Assembly: GCA_958415665.1 (NCBI GenBank)
Contig: CATYZK010000008.1
Span: forward strand, 1-64,000
Source: an uncultured Collinsella sp.
GTDB taxonomy: Bacteria > Actinomycetota > Coriobacteriia > Coriobacteriales > Coriobacteriaceae
Direction of reading: 5' to 3'
Length of the DNA stretch: 64,000 nucleotides
The position numbers and the translations under genes are program-made. The notes under the pieces were generated by a model. That model saw nothing but the letters and a program-made list of their open reading frames with translations, was not told the origin of the DNA and did no database searches. This document shows positions 46,401-52,672 of this stretch, one piece after another. Within the stretch, counting starts at the first letter, position 1; every line of letters starts with the position of its first letter.

Positions 46401-47104
46401 CAGGTGAGAACGGCGCCGCGACGTTTGTGTTGCACGGTGCTCTGCCGGGTCTGACGACGCTGACGGCGACGGTGGATGGCACGGCGTTGTCCAAGCAGGT
46501 CGACGTTCGTGTGTCTGCCGAGGCCGTACGTCCGGCGCGCCCGGTGGCCGTGATCGGTGGGACGACATTTGGCGCATGGTCGCCCAAGGAGAACTACATC
46601 ACGGTGCCCAAGGGTGCCAAGCTGGAGCTTTCGGCCGAGGAAGGTGCCACCATTTGGTACACCACCAATGACACGTGCCCCTGCAAGGACGACGGGCGCG
46701 TGGAGTACACCGGCCCCGTGACGCTCGATCGCAACGTGTACGTGCGCATTGCGGCGCAGCGCCCCGGTATGTCGTACAGCGAGTATTCTGAGCGTCTGAA
46801 CATTACGATTACGGTGACGGATGAGATGGCACCCGAGCCGGAGCCGACGCCCGAGCCGCAGCCGCAGCCGACGCCTGGTGGCGGTACTGGCTCCGCCGGG
46901 ACTGCTGCGGGCGGGTCGACCTCGACCGCGACTACGGTGACGACGGACAAGTCCAAGGGTAAGGACAAGAACAGCAAGAAATCCGGCGGCGCGGAGCTCG
47001 TCAACACGGGCGACACCACCGCGATGACGGTCACCGCCCTGGGTATCGCCGGAGCAACCATCGTTGCGGCGGGCGTAGCCGCAACCAAGCGCCGCAAGCG
47101 TTAG
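40481..47104 (+). CDS. Giant multidomain sortase-anchored adhesin-like protein (LVNTGD signal)
   Basis: A 2,207-residue secreted protein with an ordinary signal peptide (RLTVATVTLAMVTGSFPAGA). A BspA-type leucine-rich repeat block comes first (EIALPDSVEELGWNAFYG, VPGTVERIERQAFNGCSHV). Long beta-rich regions follow, then a helical acidic stretch near residue 1200. Toward the end lie a carboxypeptidase-regulatory-like module (EGATVELWSADDADG), a Big_1/invasin-like module (VTDKDGKPFAGAAVSVGLD) and a CHB_HEX-like module (ATIWYTTNDTCPCKDDG). A Pro-rich spacer, LVNTGDTTAM, a hydrophobic helix and KRRKR close it. AAGAAAGGA sets ATG 40481. The last 30 codons and the bases after the stop match the 38055 gene closely. 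Confidence 0.88.
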   Translation: MRWTTVRVLCRRLTVATVTLAMVTGSFPAGAFAEAFNTDSTFVQTDNGQVAGAASADSADAQTSDSASADPAPDAGAADPTVLDTGDAPTPPASEIASAAGLTGAGQTESTPAGTLATDLVEGKELAEQQKQEEASGAEATWNEELGLWTTSKGTTGVKGEYDDGYVAGEQTPAQYYFSIDSLTNEISIEYGDAGITTLEVPSTIDGKNVVSLKGMGNDALTSVTFAPDSHVRTVGGLGGSSIKEIALPDSVEELGWNAFYGSKTLQTVTWPNNAAFTTIPEQAFEGCEQLDDNVVATLPPSVKTIDYRAFANCGVPQFYVSDTTVLTFTQIDVPGTVERIERQAFNGCSHVSSVTIGDGVKYIGSSAFLSLDPAIAGKEIVLPRSVEKIEWWAFENTRYSSTVGGGSEINHNAVTLRVMNPDLQFGEAGYPGDYNDRVTIDGVTYAIPFSEGQTIYAYATDSAGNPSMVKKLADAVADRKDSADSSKPAYTFEWMGEAAQVTGKLPQGATAVLVQAGQSTPLNIAADGSFTVDALSKTAATLRLSLDGYYDMVLARPGDQMTGTWDIGEIKAADFTKIPASRAIELNVGYLEPVAGQDKTERIELNSLDDIDLTITCDGKTLKAAKGDKENDYRIQGTAIVVSQAIADADQELEIALKPKDSLKLGGATTRVKPSAGKVDIDLKPWGATTVTTKGDYQGANRVLVFRTSDGKLVADGITYLTGYEDDGTTPIMKADTPRLKAGAYTIVAFNKTSYDIQATSYSTFSRLGLTAGKHIAQQQVKIEDGKQLDVTLDVPTFDVEAYRAERGLTVGSVIADSSAVVGVETELRIHYELKDSQAAKIEIPLAKDAVEDVSAGSRDPGDSSRTWWTDATWEGDNLVLDMKEGAGADVFVRFKPKAAGTYAISPLITLGEVTLPLGSTTLEVNTSRIEVDNTNVHSLLGNVAYVYAAPGKSVQLTVGTGASAAKYTGKTNKLGRAKIEYDLPQDTLAAERVTLEARVGSTDVAAAAADVTARNYVRYVPGASVWSFDVTYRGGTQNLVKDGKDTGKSLWTFHHLPQKKNAYWTFDITLEVGNEEAADTLDLYVDCVDGKTVTIPLSQKSREGTRVRYAAEYVDEGYLKLLDEFNKANDSTYVNCGNFEQIFMPQTYRISNAQLMTMLSFDANASAKKHSAAAEERQQEFSNAVQQWHEYMMENSFNDVDQAFNDAIDQMVADAFAEEEGGKDEESGADDEAQGGSARKARRAPAARSGEGDDAGNDEAAQFAAELKAAVGGSSALLTKQGDSYGVNVDKMIFEDAYGTSEDWYQELAAAQGVNAADAAAIKELVDHASRAEFIAQQAEDLVGQSLGIGQLNQYGSWNDATAAALNKCAGIKASEYKGQSTSGFSDLGQALGSSLSYKAADDDTVKGFKVAAPDGEQTAYIESEFIENSNNNKNQALLFNSIAMQCDILDNLYDNWNVVHSLNNSTIRGWLMAWKRNGDVSAHMKLIRTIRSLKSYKIECEMFGQVFKTDAWKAAGQAFPAATQGIGIFTGIYGVNDASKNWENVNVRMQKVKGEREGYELQHTRLLSKPEKTEDDWKCIYALRDAMEKARAFEDLLYRQLCHDSTDVAVGSVMTIAGVLTAGSAGTVVGAAYDAASTSVGSERAIKLTNAECAYDVACEQVERACQNRITVNWGELTDAEVYKANKDGLISDEKMQSIFEARYRNVAAKAAPDPAGVVYEGLLSNTVEGATVELWSADDADGTNAVRWDAEEYEQANPLATGADGAYNWNTPTGWYQVRVTKDGYEEARSAWLRVPPIQTEVNIALVSTAAPEVASVHAYTDCVEIEFTQYMDASDDAVAALDAQGLGDVTYKWLDKQDDPDGKPLSRVLRICYADAREAGSTVAFDLDGARNYAGTAMSAWVSGELAVGVRADKLKLNVEQAVTMLEGDDFELVAYVTDKDGKPFAGAAVSVGLDSEAICSADAMQAVTGENGAATFVLHGALPGLTTLTATVDGTALSKQVDVRVSAEAVRPARPVAVIGGTTFGAWSPKENYITVPKGAKLELSAEEGATIWYTTNDTCPCKDDGRVEYTGPVTLDRNVYVRIAAQRPGMSYSEYSERLNITITVTDEMAPEPEPTPEPQPQPTPGGGTGSAGTAAGGSTSTATTVTTDKSKGKDKNSKKSGGAELVNTGDTTAMTVTALGIAGATIVAAGVAATKRRKR

Positions 47105-47140
47105 GTTTTGGTGACAGCGCCCATCCTCGGCTTTTGCAAG

Positions 47141-47358
47141 ATCTCAATCTGTAACACCAAGCCAGATATTTGGGCTCCAGGTGTTACAGATTGAGATGAA
47201 CTGTTCGGCTGCCAACCTAACGTCTCGATCTGTAACACGTAGCGAGGAATTTGGCCTCTAACTGTTACAGATTGAGATAAAGCGGGGGCGGCTGGAGCAA
47301 TATCTCGATCTGTAACAACTACGATGCTCAACGGGCCCCACGTGTTACAGATCGAGAC
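47141..47358. repeat. TGTAACA/TGTTACA hairpin array 3 (three units)
   Basis: Units at 47141-47197, 47223-47278 and 47302-47358, with a period of 79-82 bases. The layout and several core words match array 2 unit for unit, and the bases just after the preceding stop codon (TAGGTTTTGGTG) are the same. The adjacent gene end and array were therefore duplicated together. Confidence 0.88.
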
Positions 47359-47380
47359 AAAACGACCGACCAGACCCCAG

Positions 47381-47417
47381 ACCACCATAAAGGTGCCTGT
47401 CCCCTTTGTGGTGGTTT
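47381..47417. repeat. ACCACCAC hairpin, copy 5
   Basis: ACCACCATAAAGG with CCTTTGTGGTGGT, in the same orientation as copy 4 and at the same position relative to the hairpin array (23 bases after the last unit). Confidence 0.8.
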
Positions 47418-47435
47418 TAGGCGGCCGGCATAGAA

Positions 47436-47471
47436 AAAGTCCCCGCCGGGCGTGTGCTCGACGGGGACTTT
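47436..47471 (-). terminator. Intrinsic terminator of the nfnAB operon
   Basis: AAAGTCCCCG pairs with CGGGGACTTT. On the minus strand the stem is followed by a T-run, 29 bases after the nfnB stop codon. Confidence 0.88.
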
Positions 47472-47499
47472 GCCGTTTGGTGGCTAGTGCCGCGGGTGA

Positions 47500-48909
47500 T
47501 TACTCGCCCAGCAGGCTCTTGGTGATGGAAGCGGCGGCCTTCTTGCCGGCGCCCATCGCCAGAATGACCGTAGCGGCACCGGTGACGATGTCGCCGCCGG
47601 CCCAGATGCGGGGATCGGTGGTCTGGCCGGTCTCCTCGTCGGCGACGATGTAGCCCCACTTGTTGAGCTCCATCTTGCCGCCGATCTTGGCAGCGAAGGG
47701 GTTGGCGTTGGTGCCGATAGCCGAGATTGCGACGTCGCAGGGGATCTCCTCGATGGCGCCCTCGATGGGCACCGGGCGACGACGGCCGGACTCGTCGGGC
47801 TCGCCGAGCTCCATCTTCTGGACCTTGACGGCGCACACGGAGCCATCCTCGCCAGCGACAAACTCGAGCGGGGAAACGAGCGGCAGAACCTCGACGCCCT
47901 CGGCCTTAGCGTGGTGCAGCTCGGCGCGACGGCAGGGCATCTCGTCCTCGGTACGACGGTAGGCGATGATGGCGTGCTCGGCGCCCAGGCGCTTGGCGGT
48001 ACGGACGGCGTCCATAGCCACGTTGCCGCCGCCAAAGACGACGACGTTCTTGCCGTGCTTGGTGGGGGTGTCGTACTCGGGGAACTTGTTGGCCTTCATC
48101 AGGTTCACGCGGGTGAGGTACTCGTTAGCGAAGAAGACGTTGGGCAGGTTCTCGCCGGGGACGTTGAGGAACTTGGGCAGGCCAGCGCCGGTCGCCACGT
48201 AGATGGCGTCGAAGCCCTGCTCGAACAGCTCCTCGGCCGTGGCCATGTTGCCCACGACGGAGTTGTACTCAAACTTGACGCCCATGTCCTCCAGGCCGTC
48301 GATCTCGCGCTTGACGACCGCCTTGGGCAGACGGAACTCGGGGATGCCGTAGACCAGCACGCCGCCGCCGGTGAAGAAGGCCTCGAAGACGGTGACGTCA
48401 AAGCCGTTACGGGCGAGCTCGCCGGCGCAGGTGATGCCGGACGGGCCAGAGCCGACGACGGCGACCTTCTTGCCGTTCTTGGGGGCCATCTTGGGCGTGG
48501 AGGCGAGCTCGGGGCGGTCACCCAGGAAGCGCTCGAGCTGGCCGATGGCCACGGGCTCGGACTTCTTACCACGGATGCACTTGCCCTCGCACTGGTTCTC
48601 CTGCGGGCAGACGCGGCCGCAGATGGCGGGAAGCATGGAGTCCTCGCGGATGGTATCGAGAGCGCCGCCGAAGTCCTTCTCACGGATCTGCTCGATAAAG
48701 CGGGGGATGTTGATGTTGACGGGGCAGCCCTCAACACAGAACGGCTTCTTGCAGTTGAGGCAGCGCTCGGCCTCGGCCAGCGCCATCTCCTCGGTGAAGC
48801 CCTTGTCGACGGGGCGGAAGTCGCAGGCGCGCTCGGCAGCCGGCTCCTCGTTATCGGGGGTGCGGGGCGACTTCATATCGGCAACGAAACGACCATTAAC
48901 TAGTGGCAT
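47500..48909 (-). CDS. nfnB: NfnB: ferredoxin:NADP oxidoreductase large subunit (GltD-like)
   Basis: A 469-residue flavoprotein of the GltD/GltA family. The N-terminus has two [4Fe-4S] cysteine clusters (CLNCKKPFCVEGCPVN and AICGRVCPQENQCEGKCI), then an FAD site (VAVVGSGPSGITCAGELA), an NADPH site (VVVFGGGNVAMDAVRTAKR) and a C-terminal IWAGGDIVTGAATVILAMGAG. On its own it would be called glutamate synthase small chain. The overlapping upstream gene for a DHOD-like FAD/[2Fe-2S] protein instead indicates NfnAB. That complex couples NADPH and NAD+/ferredoxin by flavin-based electron bifurcation in anaerobes. The start codon overlaps the nfnA end by ten bases. Confidence 0.88.
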   Translation of the reverse strand: MPLVNGRFVADMKSPRTPDNEEPAAERACDFRPVDKGFTEEMALAEAERCLNCKKPFCVEGCPVNINIPRFIEQIREKDFGGALDTIREDSMLPAICGRVCPQENQCEGKCIRGKKSEPVAIGQLERFLGDRPELASTPKMAPKNGKKVAVVGSGPSGITCAGELARNGFDVTVFEAFFTGGGVLVYGIPEFRLPKAVVKREIDGLEDMGVKFEYNSVVGNMATAEELFEQGFDAIYVATGAGLPKFLNVPGENLPNVFFANEYLTRVNLMKANKFPEYDTPTKHGKNVVVFGGGNVAMDAVRTAKRLGAEHAIIAYRRTEDEMPCRRAELHHAKAEGVEVLPLVSPLEFVAGEDGSVCAVKVQKMELGEPDESGRRRPVPIEGAIEEIPCDVAISAIGTNANPFAAKIGGKMELNKWGYIVADEETGQTTDPRIWAGGDIVTGAATVILAMGAGKKAAASITKSLLGE

Positions 48910-49739
48910 GCGCAGCTCTTTTCCTCATAGGCCTTGAGGGACTCGCCCTCTTCGGAACGGTAAGCGGCCTGGCGGGCACGAAGGTCATCCCAGTCGACCA
49001 GGGTGGCATCGAAGTCGGGGCCGTCGACGCAAGCGAACTTGGTCACGCCGCCCACCTCGACGCGGCAGCAGCCGCACATGCCGGTGCCGTCAACCATGAT
49101 GGGGTTGAGCGACGCGGTGATGGGGGTGTCGTACTTCTGGGCGGTGAGGGTCGAGAACTTCATCATCGGAACGGGGCCGACGCAGAAGACCTGGCTCACG
49201 GCCTTGTCCTGCAGCAGGCGCTCCAGCGGAGCGGTGACAACGCCCTGCTCGCCGTAGGAGCCGTCGTCGGTGGTGATGTGGATGTGGTCCTCGTCGAGGA
49301 GCTCACGGAACTGGTCCTCCATGAGCAGGAGGTCCTTGGTGCGGGCGCCCATGATGGCGTGCACCTCGTGACCGGTCTCGACCAGGTGCTTGGCGACCGG
49401 GAAGGCAATTGCCAGGCCGACGCCGCCGCCAATGACGGCGCAGGGGCCCTCGGCCATCTCGGTGGGAACGCCCAGCGGGCCCACGACGTCGCGCAGTGAC
49501 TCGCCGGCCTCATAGGTGGAAAGCATCTCGGTGGTCTTGCCGATCACCATGAAGATGAACTCGACCCAGCCCTCGTCACCGTTCCAACCGGCCAGGGTAA
49601 ACGGGACGCGCTCGCCCGTCTCGTTGGCGCGAACCATGAGGAACTGTCCAGCGTGCGCATGTTTGGCGATTGCAGGCGCCTCGATGCGGAACTTGAACAC
49701 CTTCTCCGAGAACTGCGTCTTCTCCAGGATCTTATACAT
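48900..49739 (-). CDS. nfnA: NfnA: sulfide/dihydroorotate dehydrogenase-like FAD/[2Fe-2S] subunit
   Basis: A 279-residue protein of the PyrK/ferredoxin-NADP reductase-like fold: FAD site VPFTLAGWN, NAD site CAVIGGGVGLAIAFPVAK, CVGPVPMMK, and the [2Fe-2S] cysteines in DGTGMCGCCRVEV plus FACVDGPDFDA. It is the small subunit of the electron-bifurcating NfnAB complex together with the downstream gene, with which it overlaps. No glutamate synthase large subunit or pyrD is adjacent, which supports this assignment. GAGAGGGG precedes the ATG on the minus strand. Confidence 0.88.
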   Translation of the reverse strand: MYKILEKTQFSEKVFKFRIEAPAIAKHAHAGQFLMVRANETGERVPFTLAGWNGDEGWVEFIFMVIGKTTEMLSTYEAGESLRDVVGPLGVPTEMAEGPCAVIGGGVGLAIAFPVAKHLVETGHEVHAIMGARTKDLLLMEDQFRELLDEDHIHITTDDGSYGEQGVVTAPLERLLQDKAVSQVFCVGPVPMMKFSTLTAQKYDTPITASLNPIMVDGTGMCGCCRVEVGGVTKFACVDGPDFDATLVDWDDLRARQAAYRSEEGESLKAYEEKSCACH

Positions 49740-49844
49740 AGAACCCCTCTCTTGTTAGGGCTGCCGAACCGTGCCTCCACGGAAATGGACGGTAGCCCGA
49801 ATAAAACCGTACGCGCACAGGCGTTGTGCAGACATACGGTGCAA

Positions 49845-49850
49845 ATTATA
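49845..49850 (-). promoter_or_regulatory. Candidate -10 of the nfnAB promoter
   Basis: TATAAT on the minus strand, 105 bases before the nfnA start codon. No good -35 is seen at 16-18 bases, so confidence is moderate. Confidence 0.4.
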
Positions 49851-49965
49851 CCCTCATGGACATGTCGCTTACGTGTGTCTTCGGCGGTTGGGAAAAGGGT
49901 TTATCCACTTCGGCCTACCAAAGGGGGAGAGGTTTATTTTGGTCAGTTTTATCAGGCAAAACGAC

Positions 49966-50007
49966 AAAGGGGGTCGGCCTCGCGCTTTGGTGAGGCCGAC
50001 CCCCTTT
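49966..50007 (-). terminator. Strong hairpin terminator between pth and nfnA
   Basis: A 17-base stem, AAAGGGGGTCGGCCTCG with TGAGGCCGACCCCCTTT (one end mismatch), and an 8-base loop. It lies 100 bases beyond the pth stop. A weaker pairing, ACCCTGCCA with TGGTAGGT near 50078-50110, lies closer to pth, and GGTTTATTTTGGTCAG near 49931 echoes the hairpin after purF. No gene is seen between 49740 and 50111. Confidence 0.8.
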
Positions 50008-50111
50008 GGGGCGTTATGCATGTATGGTGGCAGCGTGATTATTGCGATGTGCCGACTGCGGCGTTTACGCAGATAAACCCTGCCAAAATAAACATCCCTA
50101 AATGGTAGGTT

Positions 50112-50741
50112 TTAGTGTTTGCCGTTGGAGGAAGCGGCGCCGTTTACGTGATCGCGGGCGTAGATTACGCCGTGGACGATGGCCAAACCGGCGGCATCTG
50201 CGGCGCGGGCGCAGGTGTCCTGGAAGTCCTCGGCTTCGCGGGCGCGCAGCTGCTTGAGCACATAGTCTGCCACGGCCATCTTGCCGGGAGGGTTGCCGAT
50301 GCCGGTGCGGATGCGGCTAAAGTCGCGGCTGCCCATCTTGTCGATGATGGAGCGCAGGCCGTTGTGGCCGGCGTGGCCGCCGCCCACCTTGACGCGCACG
50401 TCGCCGGCGGGGATGTCGAGCTCGTCGTGAATCACGAGTAGCTCCTCGGCCTTGATCTTGTACTCGCGGCAGAGCTTGGAGATGGGGCCACCCGAGGTAT
50501 TCATATACGACTGCGGCTTGACAAGCACGATCTGGCGCTTGCCGCCCTCTTCCTCGACATCGTTGATATTGATGAGCGCGACCTCGGCGCCTGCTTGGTT
50601 TTTCCAGTACGTGACACCGGCCTGACGGGCCAGCTCGTCGATCGCCTTAAAGCCGGCGTTGTGGCGGGTCTCGGCATATTCCTCGCCCGGGTTGCCAAGC
50701 CCGGCAACCATGCGAATCTTAAGCGGCTGCGCAGCTGCCAT
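50112..50741 (-). CDS. pth: Peptidyl-tRNA hydrolase
   Basis: Releases tRNA from stalled peptidyl-tRNA. It has the full Pth pattern: MVAGLGNPGEEYAETRHNAG with the catalytic His, VKPQSYMNTSGGPISKL, VIHDELDIPAGDVRVK with the catalytic Asp, GGGHAGHNGLRSII, and FSRIRTGIGNPPGKM. The 209-residue length counts from ATG 50741, which has GAAAGGAC upstream. An earlier in-frame start at 50786 would add 15 residues outside the family fold and lacks a ribosome site. Confidence 0.95.
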   Translation of the reverse strand: MAAAQPLKIRMVAGLGNPGEEYAETRHNAGFKAIDELARQAGVTYWKNQAGAEVALININDVEEEGGKRQIVLVKPQSYMNTSGGPISKLCREYKIKAEELLVIHDELDIPAGDVRVKVGGGHAGHNGLRSIIDKMGSRDFSRIRTGIGNPPGKMAVADYVLKQLRAREAEDFQDTCARAADAAGLAIVHGVIYARDHVNGAASSNGKH

Positions 50742-50855
50742 GTTTGTCCTTTCGTCGATTTGTCGCCTGCTATGGTGAGCGACCATGTTGCTGCTGTCAA
50801 ATGGAGGGCAATTGAGGTTATTTGGGTGCGTTTGGGCGGCCGTCGAAAGCCGAGG

Positions 50856-51060
50856 TGGACAGTTAGTTCAGATACGTATAAAGCTTGGGCCGCCGGATTG
50901 CCTAATTCGATGCCGCGGCGCTGTATTGGCGCTCCAGTTAGTCCATATGACGCTGTTTTGAAGTCTACCCGGCCTTCAAATAGGACGAATGGTATAGAGA
51001 TGACTGCAAAATAGCCTAATTCAGTGTGTCTATTTATACGTATCTGAACTAACTGTCCAG
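50856..51060. mobile_element. 205-bp element with 27-bp terminal inverted repeats, copy 1
   Basis: The ends (50856-50882 and 51033-51059) are perfect inverted repeats reading TGGACAGTTAGTTCAGATAC then GTATAAA. The interior of about 150 bases has no gene. The same ends and almost the same length recur at 52383-52587 with a different interior, which suggests a non-autonomous MITE-like element or a pair of binding regions. No target-site duplication was seen. It lies 33 bases beyond the 3' end of the nuclease-like gene. Confidence 0.75.
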
Positions 51061-51092
51061 CCTTGCTCGACGGCGCAGGGGCGATTCGCCGT

Positions 51093-52220
51093 TTAGACCG
51101 GCGCAAGGCCGATTCCGGCCCGCAGAGCGTTGAGCCAAGCGGCCTGACGCTTGCGATAGCCCTTGATACGGTAACGGAATCGGACTCCCGCGAGTCGATG
51201 CATCGTTTGGGCGAAGGCTTCGAGTGCAACAAGGTCTTTCATCTGGTCGCGATTGATAACCAGGACGTGGATGCCCATTGCCTTGAGGCCATTATTTCGA
51301 TTGCCATCGTGGATGCGAGCGTTTTGAAGCTCATGCCCAATTCCGTTGTATTCGTTGTCGACACCGGCTGCCGGGCAATATAAGTCGCAGATGGCGTAGG
51401 GGATGCCCGAGGACATGTTGACCGCAAGGGTGTCGAAGTCGACTCGATAGTTGAGTAGCAGGCCGCCCATGGGCAGGCTGCAACACCCGAATCCGCCAAA
51501 GCGCATGGGCGCTCCGAGAACAGCAAACATTAGGGATTCGGCTGGGGATGCAGATCCGGGTCGGGCAAGTTTGACGGCTGTGCGAAACGAGGTATATGAG
51601 CTGCTTTTTGCGAACCGTGCGATCGCCTCGAGCTCCTCGATGGTCGTGGCTGGCTCGCATTTGTAGTGCGCCTGTTCGTAGCGGGTTTCATTTTGCTGCT
51701 CGGTCACCGACTGGTCGCTCCGGCAATCGAGATCGTTCGTCGCTTCGAAGGTGTCGGCCTTGGGCCAGATGTCGTCATAGGCGATGGGGTAGGTTGCCTC
51801 GGGCGGAAGAGAATACGTTCCGAGCAGCTCCATGAGAAGCATTAAGGTTTTGGCAACCGATTCATTTTTGGAACACAGCAGTGCCGTCATGGCAGGGGAT
51901 GTGGCATAGATGTCAGCCTCGATGTGCATAATCGCCCCTTCGGGAAGCGGGGCAGAGAGAATATGCTGAAGAAGTCGCTTGTCGGGACGTCTGTTGTCTT
52001 CGTTTGAAACGAGAAGATCGAGCAGTTCGGAACCGTCTTCATTCCAGGCATCGAGCATCGAAAGCGCGTCAAGGTCTATGGCGTCATTATTGGGGATGCA
52101 GCCAGCCAGAGCTTGTGATTGCTGTCCGACGTCGATGGGGTCCCACGGAAGCGCAGAGTAAGCCCGTCGTGCGCGGCGAATCGCGCGGAGGGCGGAGAGA
52201 TGTGAAATCACGGTCGTCAT
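51093..52220 (-). CDS. Hypothetical protein with C-terminal restriction-endonuclease-like (DUF559/Vsr-type) domain
   Basis: 375 residues. The first 230 are not recognised beyond a short basic N-terminus (LRAIRRARRAY). The last 130 contain SPAESLMFAVLGAPMRFGG, YRVDFDTLAVN, ICDLYCPAAGVDNEYNGIGH, RIHDGNRNNGLKAMGIHVLV. This is the D...ExNG...D/HxxRNxxLxxxGxxV pattern of DUF559/AbiEi-like nuclease folds. A defence, repair or toxin-antitoxin role is possible but unproven. The start region (ATG 52220) lacks a clear Shine-Dalgarno. The gene is bracketed by the two 205-bp terminal-repeat elements and interrupts pth and prs, so it is probably acquired. Confidence 0.6.
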   Translation of the reverse strand: MTTVISHLSALRAIRRARRAYSALPWDPIDVGQQSQALAGCIPNNDAIDLDALSMLDAWNEDGSELLDLLVSNEDNRRPDKRLLQHILSAPLPEGAIMHIEADIYATSPAMTALLCSKNESVAKTLMLLMELLGTYSLPPEATYPIAYDDIWPKADTFEATNDLDCRSDQSVTEQQNETRYEQAHYKCEPATTIEELEAIARFAKSSSYTSFRTAVKLARPGSASPAESLMFAVLGAPMRFGGFGCCSLPMGGLLLNYRVDFDTLAVNMSSGIPYAICDLYCPAAGVDNEYNGIGHELQNARIHDGNRNNGLKAMGIHVLVINRDQMKDLVALEAFAQTMHRLAGVRFRYRIKGYRKRQAAWLNALRAGIGLAPV

Positions 52221-52382
52221 AACTACAAGGTACTAAGCCGTTGGCGAAACGCGGTCGCCGCGTCGTTCTTTTCGCTCAGTGGGGTGTTGCGCGCCATGAA
52301 CGGCTGAGTGTTATGAAGTCGGAGGAATTGGTTGAGGGGATTGCGGGAAATCGAGCTCTTCCGCGAGGGTTGACGACAACTG

Positions 52383-52587
52383 CTGGACAGTTAGTTCAGA
52401 TACGTATAAGGCATCGCGCGTTCGAGGCGTTTCTAAGGGCTTCCGAGGATGATTTGAGGGTAAATGTGCAGCGGTAATGCTCGAAAACGATGAGTTTTGG
52501 GCGGCATAGCGTCCGCCGGGGAGCTCAGAAAGCTCCGAACGGCCCTTTGGGGATTTAAATAAATACGTATCTGAACTAACTGTCCAG
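52383..52587. mobile_element. 205-bp element with terminal inverted repeats, copy 2
   Basis: The ends CTGGACAGTTAGTTCAGATA followed by CGTAT (52383-52407) and their exact complement (52563-52587) match those of the copy at 50856. The interior is unrelated to copy 1 and holds a short GGAGCTCAGAAAGCTCC hairpin. It lies 163 bases upstream of the nuclease-like gene start. Confidence 0.75.
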
Positions 52588-52609
52588 GGCAGGTTGACGA
52601 GGAATAGAA

Positions 52610-52639
52610 AAAGGGTCGGAAGCGTGCTTCCGACCCTTT
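52610..52639 (-). terminator. Intrinsic terminator of prs
   Basis: AAAGGGTCGGAAGC pairs with GCTTCCGACCCTTT around a 2-base tip. On the minus strand it is followed by TTTCTATT, 33 bases after the prs stop. Confidence 0.9.
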
Positions 52640-52672
52640 AAAAACATCGAAGATGATGCGATGCGCAGTAGA

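Noticed and set aside
40101..47358. CRISPR-like arrays in the surface-protein locus
   Set aside because: Units are inverted pairs with variable cores rather than direct repeats with equal spacers, only two or three units occur per array, and no cas genes are present.
47911..48903. 330-codon plus-strand frame opposite nfnB
   Set aside because: Antisense shadow of a gene with clear iron-sulfur, FAD and NADPH motifs.
47500..48909. Glutamate synthase small subunit (gltD) as the name for this gene
   Set aside because: No GltB is adjacent, and it overlaps a DHOD-like FAD/[2Fe-2S] gene, the NfnAB arrangement.
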